Positions 23,946-32,880 are shown, counted from the first letter of the stretch. The stretch is DNA of 64,000 nucleotides from Amycolatopsis echigonensis (GCF_014174495.1 NZ_JACJHR010000028.1:1-64000), one strand, 5' to 3'. Translations and numbers: made by a program. The notes: a model not told the origin generated them from the letters alone.

Positions 23946-24800
23946 TCAGGTCCCGGCCAGCTGCCCGAGCTTCCCGGCGAGCCGGTCCAGCCACGCTTCG
24001 ACCTCGCTCGGGGAGCGGTCCGGCAGGCCGAACACGACCTCGGTCACGCCCGCCTCCTCGAGCCGGGCCAGCCCTTCCGGATCCGGGCGCGGGCCGAGCG
24101 CGATCACCTCCGGCTCGCCCTCGCGGCCTTCCTCGCGCCAGATCTCGCGCAGCTGCGCGACTTTCGCGGCGATGTCGCCTTCGGCCGGCGTGGTGAGCCA
24201 GCCGTCGCCGTGGCGCGCGATCCAGCGGAACGTGCGCTCCGTGCCGCCCGCGCCGACGACCACCGGCACCTTGGCCTGCACCGGTTTCGGCCACGCCCAG
24301 CTCGGCCCGAACTCCACGAACTCGCCCGCGTAGCTCGCCTCTTCCTCGGTCCACAGCGCGCGCATCGCCTCGAGGTACTCGCGCAGGGCCGTCCGCCGCC
24401 GCTTCCCCGGCACGCCGTGGTCGGCGAGTTCGTCGGTGTTCCAGCCGAAGCCGACGCCGAGCGTGACCCGGCCGCCGGACAGGTGGTCCAGCGTCGCGAC
24501 GGTCTTGGCGAGCGTGATCGGGTCGCTTTCCACCGGCAGCGCCACCGCGGTCGCCAGCCGGATCGTCGAGGTCACCGGCACCGCGCTGGCCAGCGCGACC
24601 CACGGGTCGAGCGTGCGCAGATAGCGGTCGTCCGGCAGCGAAGAGTCGCCGGTCCGCGGATGCGGGGCGTCGCGCCGGACCGGGATGTGGGTGTGTTCGG
24701 GCACGTAGAACGTCGCGAATCCGGCCTCTTCCGCGGCCTGCGCGGCCGCCGCCGGGGAGATGCCCCGGTCGCTGGTGAACAGCACGATCCCGTATCTCAC
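23946..24800 (-). CDS. LLM-class F420-dependent oxidoreductase
   Basis: A 284-residue luciferase-like barrel protein. RYGIVLFTSDRGISP at the N-terminus, LSGGRVTLGVGFGWNTDE (around 107-124) and VPVVVGAGGTERTFRW mark the F420-dependent LLM class common in actinobacteria. The reaction is unknown; relatives reduce or oxidise carbonyl or unsaturated compounds. The GTG at 24800 is chosen because it begins the conserved strand; the longer open frame reaches into the neighbouring gene region. There is no ribosome site directly upstream, so the message may be leaderless. A KstR-like dyad lies 15-28 bases upstream of the start. Confidence 0.85.
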   Translation of the reverse strand: MRYGIVLFTSDRGISPAAAAQAAEEAGFATFYVPEHTHIPVRRDAPHPRTGDSSLPDDRYLRTLDPWVALASAVPVTSTIRLATAVALPVESDPITLAKTVATLDHLSGGRVTLGVGFGWNTDELADHGVPGKRRRTALREYLEAMRALWTEEEASYAGEFVEFGPSWAWPKPVQAKVPVVVGAGGTERTFRWIARHGDGWLTTPAEGDIAAKVAQLREIWREEGREGEPEVIALGPRPDPEGLARLEEAGVTEVVFGLPDRSPSEVEAWLDRLAGKLGQLAGT

Positions 24801-24814
24801 CCGGGCGACATTAT

Positions 24815-24828
24815 TAGAACGTGTTTCA
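24815..24828. promoter_or_regulatory. KstR-like dyad upstream of the LLM gene
   Basis: TAGAACGTGTTTCA fits the TNNAAC-NN-GTTNNA pattern I recall for KstR, the TetR-family repressor of sterol catabolism in mycobacteria and rhodococci. It sits immediately upstream of the GTG of the LLM gene, where a repressor would block transcription. No sterol gene is present in the window, so the link is only by motif. Confidence 0.35.
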
Positions 24829-24950
24829 GTTTGCAACGGCCGCCGCGCGCGGGCGATTAATCCTGGGAAAACCCGGGCTTGACGGCGCCCCTGGCCGGGT
24901 ACTCCACTGGTACTTGCGATCACCGGCCCGTCCTGCCCGAGGAGGGGATC

Positions 24951-25244
24951 ATGCTGCCCTATCGCGACCGCAGCGCCCTGCGGAAGATCGAAGAGGAACT
25001 CGCCGCGAGCGACCCCGTGTTCGCCGCGACGCTGAGCCAAGGCGTGCCGCCCGCGGAATCCCGGCGGTGGCAGAAGATCCTCGTCCTCGCCGAGGTCACC
25101 GTCGCGCTGATGCTGGTGTTCGGCCTGATGGGCGGCGAGACGGGCTGGTTCCTGTGGGGCCTGCTCGCCGCGCCGCTGCTGGTCTGGACGCACCGGACCA
25201 TGCTGCGGAGCCGTCGCGAGGGCGCGGCTGACGACCAGCCGTGA
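24951..25244 (+). CDS. DUF3040-type small membrane protein
   Basis: A 97-residue protein with the N-terminal pattern of DUF3040 (LRKIEEELAASDPVFAATL, 10-28), followed by two short hydrophobic segments (about 44-60 and 65-80) and a charged tail. DUF3040 proteins are actinobacterial membrane proteins of unknown function. The ATG follows a strong GAGGAGGGG site. It is convergent with the Lrp gene, only three bases between the stops. Its divergent neighbour is the LLM gene, with about 150 bases between starts. Confidence 0.8.
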   Translation: MLPYRDRSALRKIEEELAASDPVFAATLSQGVPPAESRRWQKILVLAEVTVALMLVFGLMGGETGWFLWGLLAAPLLVWTHRTMLRSRREGAADDQP

Positions 25245-25247
25245 CGC

Positions 25248-25727
25248 TCAGCGCCCGGCAGCGCGCTCGAGCAGCGGAGTGAGCCGGTACGGCACCATTT
25301 CGCGCATGACGAGCGCGTTGTTGGTGCGCTCGACGCCGGGGATTTCCAGGATTTCCCCGGCGATCCGGTACAGGTCGTCGGCGTCGGTCGCCACCACGTG
25401 CACCAGAAGGTCCTGCGCGCCGGTCAATCCGCGCACCTGCAGCACCTCCGGCACCGCGGCGAGCGCGCGGCCGACTTCGTCCAGCAACCGCTGCCGTGCC
25501 TGCACCGTCACGAACGCGGTGAGCGGGTAGCCGAGCGCGGCCGGGTCGATCCGGTGTTCGGGCGAGCGCAGCGCGTCGCCCTGTTCGAGGCGGGCGAGCC
25601 GGCTCTGCACGGTGTTGCGGGACAGGCCGAGTTCGTCGGCGAGCGCGACCGCGGTGGCGCGCGGGGCACGGCCGAGCGCGAGCAGGATCCGGGCGTCGGT
25701 GGCGTCGAGCCGCTGAGTGCTGGGCAT
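25248..25727 (-). CDS. Lrp/AsnC-family transcriptional regulator
   Basis: A 159-residue feast/famine regulator. The N-terminal helix-turn-helix covers about 8-50 (LDATDARILLAL ... LADELGLSRNTVQSRLARLE) and the C-terminal RAM ligand-binding domain about 65-145 (VPEVLQVRGLTGAQDLLVHV). ATG at 25727. It is divergent from the E1 dehydrogenase gene, and TGCGCAAT repeats lie between them. The pairing recalls MdeR, the Lrp-type regulator beside mdeB in Pseudomonas putida, so a branched-chain or sulphur amino acid may be the effector. Confidence 0.88.
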   Translation of the reverse strand: MPSTQRLDATDARILLALGRAPRATAVALADELGLSRNTVQSRLARLEQGDALRSPEHRIDPAALGYPLTAFVTVQARQRLLDEVGRALAAVPEVLQVRGLTGAQDLLVHVVATDADDLYRIAGEILEIPGVERTNNALVMREMVPYRLTPLLERAAGR

Positions 25728-25728
25728 G

Positions 25729-25780
25729 CTGCGCAATCCTCTCCGCACCGCGCGGTGCTGACTTGGGCGTTCTGCGCAAT
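25729..25780. promoter_or_regulatory. Repeated TGCGCAAT boxes between Lrp and E1 genes
   Basis: CTGCGCAAT occurs at 25729-25737 and 25772-25780, 43 bases apart (about four helical turns), in the 133-base divergent region. TGCGCA is palindromic, and paired phased sites are usual for Lrp/AsnC octamers. These are candidate operators for control of both genes. Confidence 0.45.
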
Positions 25781-25860
25781 GTCGAACGCGCTTGTTGTGC
25801 ACTCTACCCAGCTCTGCTGGACTGGCCTGAACTTTCCGCCCAAGAAAGGTCCGATCCTTC

Positions 25861-28176
25861 GTGAGCAGCGCCGCCCCCGAACGCCTTCCGGACAACGACA
25901 CGGTGACCGTCCTGCGCGAGGTGCAGGACCGGGTGCTGTGGCTGTCGACCGCGATCATCGACCACGCGAACCGGGTGCGGCCCAATCCGACCGGGCTCAA
26001 GGTCGGCGGGCACCAGGCCTCCAGCGCCTCGATGGTGTCGATCATGACCGCGCTGTGGTTCGCCCGGCTGCGCGCGCAGGACCGGGTTTCGGTGAAGCCG
26101 CACGCCTCCCCCGTGCTGCACGCGATCAACTACTTGCTCGGCGACCTCGACGAGAAGTACCTGACGACGCTGCGCGAGTTCGGCGGCCTGCAGAGCTACC
26201 CGTCGCGCTCGAAGGACCCGGACCAGGTCGACTACTCGACCGGTTCGGTCGGCATCGGCGCGACCGCGCCGATCTGGGGCGCGCTGGCGCGGCGCTACGT
26301 CGAATCGCACGGCGGCGGCGCGGGCACCGGACGGCAGTACTCCCTGGTCGGCGACGCGGAACTGGACGAGGGCGCGTGCTGGGAAGCGATTCTCGACCCG
26401 AACGTGGCCGAACTGGGCGAGGTCGTGTGGATCGTCGACCTGAACCGGCAGTCGCTCGACCGCGTGGTCCCGAACATCGGCGCGACCCGGCTGCGGGGCA
26501 TGTTCGAGGCGGCCGGCTGGCAGGTGCTGACCGTGAAGTACGGACGGCTGCTGCAGGAACTGTTCGAACGGCCGGGCGGCTCGGCGCTGCGCGGGCGCAT
26601 CGACGAAATGCCGAACCCGGAGTACCAGCGGCTGCTCCGCTGCACCCCAGCCCAGCTGCGCGAACGCCTGACGACGCCGGAACTGGCTCCGCTGCTGGAC
26701 ACGCTTGACGACGAAACGCTGCACGCCGCCATCCGCAACCTCGGCGGCCACGACCTGTCCGCGCTGCTGGACACGTTCGACGCCATCGACGACCACCGGC
26801 CGACTGTCGTTTTCGCCTACACCGTCAAGGGATTCGGCCTCGCCAGCGAAGGTCATCCGCAGAACCACTCGTCGCTGCTGACCGCCGAGCAGCTGGGTGC
26901 GCTGGCCGAACGCGTCGGGATCTCGCCGGACAACCCGTGGCAGAAGTTCCCCGAAGGCTCTGCCGCTGCCCAGCTGTGCGCTTCGACCGCCGCCCGCTTG
27001 GAACGAGAACCCGTTGAGCTGCAACCGGTTCCGGCACTGCCGTCCGACATCGGCCGCACGCCGTCCGGCCGCACCACGACGCAGGCCGCGCTCGGCCGCG
27101 CGCTGCTCGACCTGACCCGCGAAGCGCCCGAAGCCGCGGAACTCGTGGTGACGTTGTGCCCGGACGTCTCGTCCAGCACTAACCTCGGCGGCTGGGTCAA
27201 CAAGGTCGGCGTGTGGTCGCCGCAGGAGCGCGTCGACTGGTTCGCCGACGACCCGGAGACGATCCTGCACTGGCGCGAGCGGCCCAGCGGACAGCATCTG
27301 GAACTGGGCATCGCCGAGGTGAACCTGGTGAGCGCGCTCGGCGAACTGGGCACGACGTGGTCGCGCTGGGGCCGTCCCCTGCTGCCGATCGGGGTGCTTT
27401 ACGACCCGTTCGTGGAGCGCGCGCTGGAACCGTGGTCGTTCGGCATCTACGGCGGCGGACAGTCCATTTTGGTCGGCACGCCGTCGGGCGTCACGCTCGC
27501 GCCCGAGGGCGGTGCGCACCAGTCGGTGACCACGCCGTCGGTCGGGCTGGAACAGCCGGGTTGCGTGACGTACGAACCCGCGTTCGCGTTGGACGTCGAG
27601 TGGACCCTGCTCGCGTCGCTGGCCCGGCTCGGTCGCCCCGATGGGACTTCCGCGTACCTGCGCCTGTCGACCCGTCCGGTGGACCAGAGCCTGGCCGCGG
27701 TGCCTTCTGATCCGGCCGCGCGAGAACGCCGCCGCCGTCAGGTCGTGGCGGGCGCGTACCCGATCCGCACCGCCGCGGTGGCGCGTCCGGACGTCACGCT
27801 GGTGACGATGGGCGCGATGGTCACCGAGGCGCTGGAAGCCGCCGACCGGCTGGACGCGCTGGGCAAGCACGCCGACGTCGTGTGCGTGACGAGCCCCGGC
27901 CTGCTGTTCCGCGCCGTGCAGGCGCGAGCGGGTCAGGACACCGCCGACACGTGGATCCTGGAATCGGCATTGCCGTCCGAACGGTCCGCGCCGATGGTGA
28001 CGGTCCTCGACGGGCACCCGCACACGCTGGCCTTCCTGGCGAACGTCCACCGCGTGCGGGCAGCCCACCTGGGCGTGACGCGGTTCGGGCAGTCAGGCGA
28101 TCTGGAGAGCGTGTACCGGCACCACGGGATCGACGCGGACAGCATCATCCAGGCCGCGCTGGACGTGGCGGACTGA
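25861..28176 (+). CDS. Homodimeric 2-oxoacid dehydrogenase E1 component, MdeB-like
   Basis: A 771-residue thiamine-diphosphate enzyme of the AceE/transketolase superfamily. The substrate-entry region GLKVGGHQASSAS, the cofactor motif from GDAELDEG (164-171) to Asn195, and the transketolase-like second domain (LELGIAEVNLVSALGELG) are present. It is shorter than AceE (about 890-930 residues) and matches my recollection of MdeB, the alpha-ketobutyrate dehydrogenase E1 of methionine breakdown. GTG start at 25861. No E2 or E3 subunit is nearby, so it must use partners encoded elsewhere. The divergent Lrp gene suggests amino-acid-responsive control. Substrate (pyruvate, 2-oxobutyrate or a branched-chain keto acid) is not resolved. 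Confidence 0.8.
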   Translation: MSSAAPERLPDNDTVTVLREVQDRVLWLSTAIIDHANRVRPNPTGLKVGGHQASSASMVSIMTALWFARLRAQDRVSVKPHASPVLHAINYLLGDLDEKYLTTLREFGGLQSYPSRSKDPDQVDYSTGSVGIGATAPIWGALARRYVESHGGGAGTGRQYSLVGDAELDEGACWEAILDPNVAELGEVVWIVDLNRQSLDRVVPNIGATRLRGMFEAAGWQVLTVKYGRLLQELFERPGGSALRGRIDEMPNPEYQRLLRCTPAQLRERLTTPELAPLLDTLDDETLHAAIRNLGGHDLSALLDTFDAIDDHRPTVVFAYTVKGFGLASEGHPQNHSSLLTAEQLGALAERVGISPDNPWQKFPEGSAAAQLCASTAARLEREPVELQPVPALPSDIGRTPSGRTTTQAALGRALLDLTREAPEAAELVVTLCPDVSSSTNLGGWVNKVGVWSPQERVDWFADDPETILHWRERPSGQHLELGIAEVNLVSALGELGTTWSRWGRPLLPIGVLYDPFVERALEPWSFGIYGGGQSILVGTPSGVTLAPEGGAHQSVTTPSVGLEQPGCVTYEPAFALDVEWTLLASLARLGRPDGTSAYLRLSTRPVDQSLAAVPSDPAARERRRRQVVAGAYPIRTAAVARPDVTLVTMGAMVTEALEAADRLDALGKHADVVCVTSPGLLFRAVQARAGQDTADTWILESALPSERSAPMVTVLDGHPHTLAFLANVHRVRAAHLGVTRFGQSGDLESVYRHHGIDADSIIQAALDVAD

Positions 28177-28182
28177 TCGAAG

Positions 28183-28207
28183 CGGCCGGGACTCCGGGTC
28201 CCGGCCG
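28183..28207. terminator. Bidirectional terminator between E1 and ADH genes
   Basis: A perfect 10-bp stem (CGGCCGGGAC / GTCCCGGCCG) with a five-base loop, followed by TTTCTC on the plus strand. It fills most of the 35-base gap between two convergent genes. Confidence 0.75.
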
Positions 28208-28211
28208 TTTC

Positions 28212-29294
28212 TCAATCGCCGATCCGGATCAGCGAACGAGCGCCTTCGCCGCGCCGCATCCGGTCGAACGCCTCGCCGACCTCGTCGAGCGAAATCCGGT
28301 GCGTCACCAAGGTTTCCAAATCCAACGCGCCCGAACGGACCTCGTCGGCGAGAACCGGGATGTCGAGATCCGGGTCGGACGCGCCGTAGACGGTGCTGGT
28401 GAGCGTGCGGGCGAAGTGGAAGATCTCCAGCGGGTTCAGCACGACCTGCTGGTCCTTCCGCCCGACGCCGACCACCGTGCACTGCCCGCCGCGGCGCACC
28501 GAACTCCACGCGGCGCGGATCGTCGCCGCCGCACCCGCGCATTCGAAGGCGTGGTCCGCGCCGCGCCCCTCGGTCAGCCCGCGCACCTGCTTGGCGAGTT
28601 TGTCGTTGCTCACCAGGAAATCCGTCGCACCGGCCGCGCGGGCGAGCGCTTCCTTCTCCGGTGACAGATCGGCCGCGATGATCTGCCCGGCACCCGCCAG
28701 TTTCGCTCCGAGCACCACGCACAACCCGATCCCGCCGAGACCGAGCACGAGCACGCTCTGTCCTTTTCGGACCTTCGCGGTGTTGCGCACCGCGCCGACC
28801 CCGGTGAGCACCGCGCAGCCCATCAACGCGGCCAGATCGAGCGGCACGCCGTCCGGCAGCGGCACGACGGATCGCCCGGGCAGCACGGTTTCCTCGGCGA
28901 ATCCGCCGACGCCCAGCAGCACATTGAGCGGCTGCCCGTCCAGCTCCCCGCGCGGCAGCGTGGTCACGCCCTCGATCGCCGAACACAGCCACGGCTCCCC
29001 GGCCAGGCAGAACCAGCATTCCCGGCACGCGGCGGCCCAGTTCAGGACCACCCGGTCCCCCGGCCGCACGTGCGCGACTTCGCTGCCGACCTCCGCCACC
29101 ACGCCGGACGCCTCGTGGCCCGGCACGAACGGGTACTGCGGGCGCAGCGTTCCGTCCACCATGGACAGATCGGAATGGCACACCCCGGCGGCCGCGACCC
29201 GCACCCGCACGTCCTCCGGCCCGACCGGCGGCAGCACGATGTCGCGGACTTCCGGACGCCCGCCCTGCTCGCGCACGACCACGGCTTTGACCAC
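28212..29294 (-). CDS. Zinc-dependent alcohol dehydrogenase (MDR family)
   Basis: A 360-residue medium-chain dehydrogenase of the class III-like group. Catalytic zinc ligands are Cys39 (GVCHSD), His60 and Cys160; the structural zinc is held by Cys90, Cys93, Cys96 and Cys104. The NAD-binding motif is GLGGIG (185-190). The GTG at 29294 has GAGGAG eight bases upstream. It starts 23 bases after the aldehyde dehydrogenase stop, so the pair probably oxidises an alcohol to an acid in two steps. A GntR regulator heads the run. Confidence 0.9.
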   Translation of the reverse strand: MVKAVVVREQGGRPEVRDIVLPPVGPEDVRVRVAAAGVCHSDLSMVDGTLRPQYPFVPGHEASGVVAEVGSEVAHVRPGDRVVLNWAAACRECWFCLAGEPWLCSAIEGVTTLPRGELDGQPLNVLLGVGGFAEETVLPGRSVVPLPDGVPLDLAALMGCAVLTGVGAVRNTAKVRKGQSVLVLGLGGIGLCVVLGAKLAGAGQIIAADLSPEKEALARAAGATDFLVSNDKLAKQVRGLTEGRGADHAFECAGAAATIRAAWSSVRRGGQCTVVGVGRKDQQVVLNPLEIFHFARTLTSTVYGASDPDLDIPVLADEVRSGALDLETLVTHRISLDEVGEAFDRMRRGEGARSLIRIGD

Positions 29295-29317
29295 GATGTC
29301 TTCTCCTCGATGCCGGG

Positions 29318-30730
29318 CTAGAGCTGGATGGATTTGAGTTCGGTGAACTCGTCGAGCGCGGCCCGGCCCATCTCGCGGCCGACACCGGACTGCTTGTAGC
29401 CGCCGAACGGGGCCAGCGGGTTGAAAGCCCCGCCGTTCACGTCGATCTGCCCGGACCGGACCTTGCGCGCGAAAGCCAGCGCGCGGTCCCGGTCGGCCGA
29501 CCACACCGCGCCGTGCAGGCCGTAGCGGGAGTTGTTCGCGATCCGCAGCGCGTCCTCCTCGTCGTCGAACGGGATGATCGACAGGACCGGGCCGAAGATC
29601 TCCTCCTGCGCGATCGTCGAATCCGGGTCGACGCCCGCGAAAACTGTCGGTGCGACGAAGTACCCTGTGTCAGCAGGAGCTTCGACGCCGCCAGTCACCA
29701 GAGTCGCGCCTTCGGCGATGCCCTTTTCGATGTAGCCGCGCACCCGGTCGCGCTGCGCCGCCGAGACGAGCGGGCCGAGTTTCGTCTTGGGGTCCAACGG
29801 ATCGCCCGTCGTGAACCCTTCGGCGAGCGTTTTCGCGAGCGCCACCGCTTCGTCGTGCTTTTCGCGCGGGACAAGCATGCGCGTCCACGCCGTGCAGGTC
29901 TGGCCGCCGTTGAGGAACGCGTTGGAGACACCGACCTTGACGGCCGTCGCCAGATCCGCGTCGTCGAGGATCACGTTGGCGGACTTGCCGCCCAGCTCCA
30001 GCGTGACGCGCTTGACCGTGCGCGCCGCCAGCTCCGCGACCCGGGTTCCGGCCCGCACTGACCCGGTGAACGACACGACGTCGACCTCCGGATGCGTCGC
30101 CAGCGCCTCGCCGACCTCCGGCCCGAACCCGGTGACCAGGTTGACCACGCCAGGCGGAAAACCGGCCTCGTGGATCGCGTCGAACAGCTGGTAGGCGCTC
30201 AACGGCGCGACCTCGCTCGGTTTCACCACGACCGTGCACCCCGCTGCCAGCGCGGGCGCGATCTTGCAGGTGATCTGGTGCAGCGGGTAGTTCCACGGCG
30301 TGATCGCCGCGACCACCCCCGCCGGTTCCCGCACGATCAGCGAGTTGCCGACCTTCTCCTCGGGTTCGTCTTGGCCGAGCAGATCGATGTACGTCCGCAC
30401 GTCGGTCTGCGGCAGCGCGGCCTGGATCCGCGTCGCGATCCGCAGCGGCGTGCCGACGTCCTTCGCGATCGTCTCGCCGATCTCGTCGGCTCGCTTCGCC
30501 AGCCCGTCGACGAGTTTGCGCAGCAGCTCAGCGCGTTCCGCCCGCGTGGTTTCGGCCCACGCGGGAAACGCCTCGCGCGCCGCCCGGACCGCCCGGTCGA
30601 CGTCGCTGGCCGTGCCCTCCGGGATGTGCGCCTGGACCTGCTCGGTAGCCGGATTTTCCACCGGGATCGCGGCTCCGCCGTCCGAACGGACCCATTCGCC
30701 GCCGATGTACAGCACGTCGCGCTCAGCCAC
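29318..30730 (-). CDS. NAD-dependent aldehyde dehydrogenase
   Basis: A 470-residue ALDH superfamily enzyme. Cofactor and active-site motifs: TPWNYPL (144-150), FTGSVRAGTRV, ELGGKS with Glu246, GQTCTAWTR with catalytic Cys279, and EEIFGPVLS. GTG start with AGGAG upstream. It is placed between the GntR regulator and the alcohol dehydrogenase, all on the same strand with short gaps, which fits a small inducible operon for an alcohol or aldehyde substrate. Confidence 0.92.
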   Translation of the reverse strand: MAERDVLYIGGEWVRSDGGAAIPVENPATEQVQAHIPEGTASDVDRAVRAAREAFPAWAETTRAERAELLRKLVDGLAKRADEIGETIAKDVGTPLRIATRIQAALPQTDVRTYIDLLGQDEPEEKVGNSLIVREPAGVVAAITPWNYPLHQITCKIAPALAAGCTVVVKPSEVAPLSAYQLFDAIHEAGFPPGVVNLVTGFGPEVGEALATHPEVDVVSFTGSVRAGTRVAELAARTVKRVTLELGGKSANVILDDADLATAVKVGVSNAFLNGGQTCTAWTRMLVPREKHDEAVALAKTLAEGFTTGDPLDPKTKLGPLVSAAQRDRVRGYIEKGIAEGATLVTGGVEAPADTGYFVAPTVFAGVDPDSTIAQEEIFGPVLSIIPFDDEEDALRIANNSRYGLHGAVWSADRDRALAFARKVRSGQIDVNGGAFNPLAPFGGYKQSGVGREMGRAALDEFTELKSIQL

Positions 30731-30768
30731 CGAGTCTCCTTCGACCTGGGTTCACTCCTCGCGGCGGA

Positions 30769-30778
30769 TTCTATAGAA
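30769..30778. promoter_or_regulatory. AT-rich palindrome upstream of the ALDH gene
   Basis: TTCTATAGAA is a perfect 10-base palindrome in the 62-base gap between the GntR gene and the ALDH gene, within an unusually AT-rich patch. It could be part of an internal promoter and an operator for the adjacent FCD-type GntR protein. Confidence 0.35.
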
Positions 30779-30792
30779 AACGTGGCAGCTGT

Positions 30793-31464
30793 CTAGTGCT
30801 CCGCGAGCACGCCCTGCGCCGCGAGGAAGTCGACCAGCAGGTCCCCCGCCTCGCGGATGTGCGCCGCCATCGCTTCCCGCGCCGCTTCCGGTTTGCGCTC
30901 GTTCAGCGCGGCAAGCACCCGATCGTGGTCGTCGCGGGCGAGGATCGGCCAGCCGGGGATGTCGGCGTACGCGGAGAAGGGCACGTACCGGAGCGTCAAC
31001 GACAGCATCCAGGTGAACTTCGGCGCGGCGGCAGCGTGATTGACCATGCGGTGCAACGCGAAATCGGCCTGCTCGGTCGCGTCGAGATCGCCGTCGCGGA
31101 CCGTCTTCTCGATCTCGCGCTGGAGGTCGTCCAGCCGCGCCAGCCCCGCCGGATCGAAGGCTTCCGCCGCCCGCGCGGCCAGTTCGCCGGAGACGTAGGC
31201 CTGCATCGCGTAGACGTCCACGACGTCCCGGCGCGTCACCGGGATCACCCGGAATCCGCGCCCTGGACGGAAATCCACCATGCCCTCGCCCGCGAGCGCC
31301 ATCAACGCCTCGCGGACCGGGGTCGCGCTGACGCCGAGCCGCTCGGCCAGATGCTCGGTGCGCAGCCGCTCGCCGCCGCGCACCGCGCCGGTCAGGATCA
31401 GATCGCGCACCTGCTTCGCGACCCGCGGACTCAGCCGTTCGCGTGCTTCTCCGGCCACTGTCAC
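30793..31464 (-). CDS. GntR-family regulator, FCD (FadR) type
   Basis: A 223-residue regulator with an N-terminal winged helix (LSPRVAKQVRDLIL ... LAERLGVSATPVREALMAL, about 11-57) and a C-terminal all-helical FCD domain (about 80-205) with metal-site-like residues in LHRMVNHAA and DDHDRVLAAL. FCD members respond to organic acids. The GTG start at 31464 has GGGGAG five bases upstream. It precedes the ALDH and ADH genes on the same strand and probably controls them and itself. Confidence 0.9.
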   Translation of the reverse strand: MTVAGEARERLSPRVAKQVRDLILTGAVRGGERLRTEHLAERLGVSATPVREALMALAGEGMVDFRPGRGFRVIPVTRRDVVDVYAMQAYVSGELAARAAEAFDPAGLARLDDLQREIEKTVRDGDLDATEQADFALHRMVNHAAAAPKFTWMLSLTLRYVPFSAYADIPGWPILARDDHDRVLAALNERKPEAAREAMAAHIREAGDLLVDFLAAQGVLAEH

Positions 31465-31644
31465 GAAAACTCCCCGCCAGCGTTGGATTTCCCGCCATCG
31501 TAGCCGCTCTTCGGTTACGTGACCCCTGTCACTTTTCGCGCGGGAGAGAACCCGAGGCGGGGGTCGCCTCGACTACCCGGACGAACCCGAGCACGGGTGA
31601 ACCGCAGAGTGTCCTCAATGGACACTTCGAGGGAGGGAAACGGA

Positions 31645-32109
31645 ATGTCAGTGAAGTCTTCGCTTCTGCGCCACGGCCGCCTTGCCGCGGGCACGGCACT
31701 CGCCGCGGCCGCCATCGCGGGCGGAACGATCGGAGTCGCGGCGGCGGCCACCGGCGATCATCCGGCGGCACCTGCCGCCGCTGCCGCTCAGCCGCCCGCC
31801 TCCGAACAGCCCCCGGAAGGCGCCCGAGCCGTCGTGAAGGTCGACCCGAACCCGGCCGCCCCCGGCGGAGAGGTCACGATCACCGGCAACTGCGGCGGAG
31901 GGAAGGGCCTGAAGAAGGTGATCGGCGGATACCCGGGTCATCAGATTCTCAAGGACGTCAAGATCGTCGACGCGAACCCGGAGGCCTTCAAGGCGACAGC
32001 GAAGTTGACGACGAAGATCGGCGACGGAGTAGGCCCGGTGATGGTCGACTGCGACGGAGAAGCAGGCGTCACCCTGCTGGTGACCCACACCCCGCCGGCG
32101 GGCGGGTAA
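31645..32109 (+). CDS. Small secreted protein of unknown function
   Basis: A 154-residue protein with a signal peptide (LAAGTALAAAAIAGGTIGVA, 13-32) and an Ala/Pro-rich linker to about 60. The mature domain begins VVKVDPNPAAPGGEVTITG and contains two cysteines far apart (CGGGKG and VDCDGE) that may form a disulphide. This start is reminiscent of Ig-like or YtkA-like extracellular domains, but I do not recognise a named family. The ATG at 31645 follows GAGGGAGGG. It is divergent from the GntR gene, with 180 bases between starts. Confidence 0.7.
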   Translation: MSVKSSLLRHGRLAAGTALAAAAIAGGTIGVAAAATGDHPAAPAAAAAQPPASEQPPEGARAVVKVDPNPAAPGGEVTITGNCGGGKGLKKVIGGYPGHQILKDVKIVDANPEAFKATAKLTTKIGDGVGPVMVDCDGEAGVTLLVTHTPPAGG

Positions 32110-32355
32110 CGATGACGAAGATCCGCGGCACCCGGGTGACCCGCCTCGGTTCGGAGGTGGCGTCGGCCAGGTAGGGATGCTCTGACGCTTGCTCGGAGCC
32201 GTCGGTCCGCTGCCGTCGGTCCGGTCGGATCCCACCGGCCGGACCGACGGCAGCCGCCGACTCACCCCGGCGACGTCGATGGCCACTCAGACCTCCCGCC
32301 GCCTCCATCCGGGACACGACCTCGTCGGCTGTGCAACCTGCTCCGCCAACGCCGA

Positions 32356-32880
32356 GACACGTCGCTGTGGCTCAGGGGAGGTAGCTCGGATGGTCGCGCA
32401 ACAAAGAGCCAAGTCAGTCCCGCAGGACTGACCGTCGCCGCGCCCGCTAACACGGACCATCGTCACCTCGAGCTCGGAGACGTCACCCGGGCTGGCCACC
32501 CCGACGCCCGCCAACACGCACCGTCGCCGCCTCAGGCTCGGAGACGTCGCTCGGCTGGCAGCGCAACAAACAGCCCACGCCCGTCCCGCAAGACCGCCCG
32601 CCACCACACCCACCGACACGAACCGTCGCCACCTCGGGCTCGAAGACCTCGCCCGGCCCGCCGCACAGCAAGCAGCCCAAACACGGACCATCGTCACCTC
32701 GGGATCGGAGACCTTATTCGGCTCGCCGCACAACAAAACGCCCACGCCCATCCCGCAAGACCGCCCGCCGCCACGCCTGCCGACGCACACCGTCGTCACC
32801 TCGGGATCGGAGACGTCGCTCGGGCTGACCGCGCGGCAAACAGCCCAAGCCGGTCCCACGGGAATGTCCGCCACCGCTGC
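32356..32880. repeat. Degenerate tandem repeat with alternating long and short units
   Basis: Six diverged copies start near 32356, 32456, 32520, 32622, 32687 and 32789. All begin with ACCRTCGYCRCCTCRGGMTC or a close variant. Spacings are about 100, 64, 102, 65 and 102 bases: long units alternate with short ones that lack about 38 central bases, giving a higher-order period of 166-167. The long units at 32520 and 32687 agree at most positions, including CCCGCAAGACCGCCCGCC. The 64/65 spacing breaks any reading frame, so the array is not coding. Confidence 0.8.

Noticed and set aside
32356..32880. Possible CRISPR array
   Set aside because: Repeats are long, diverged and contiguous, with no unique spacers of constant length and no cas genes in the window.
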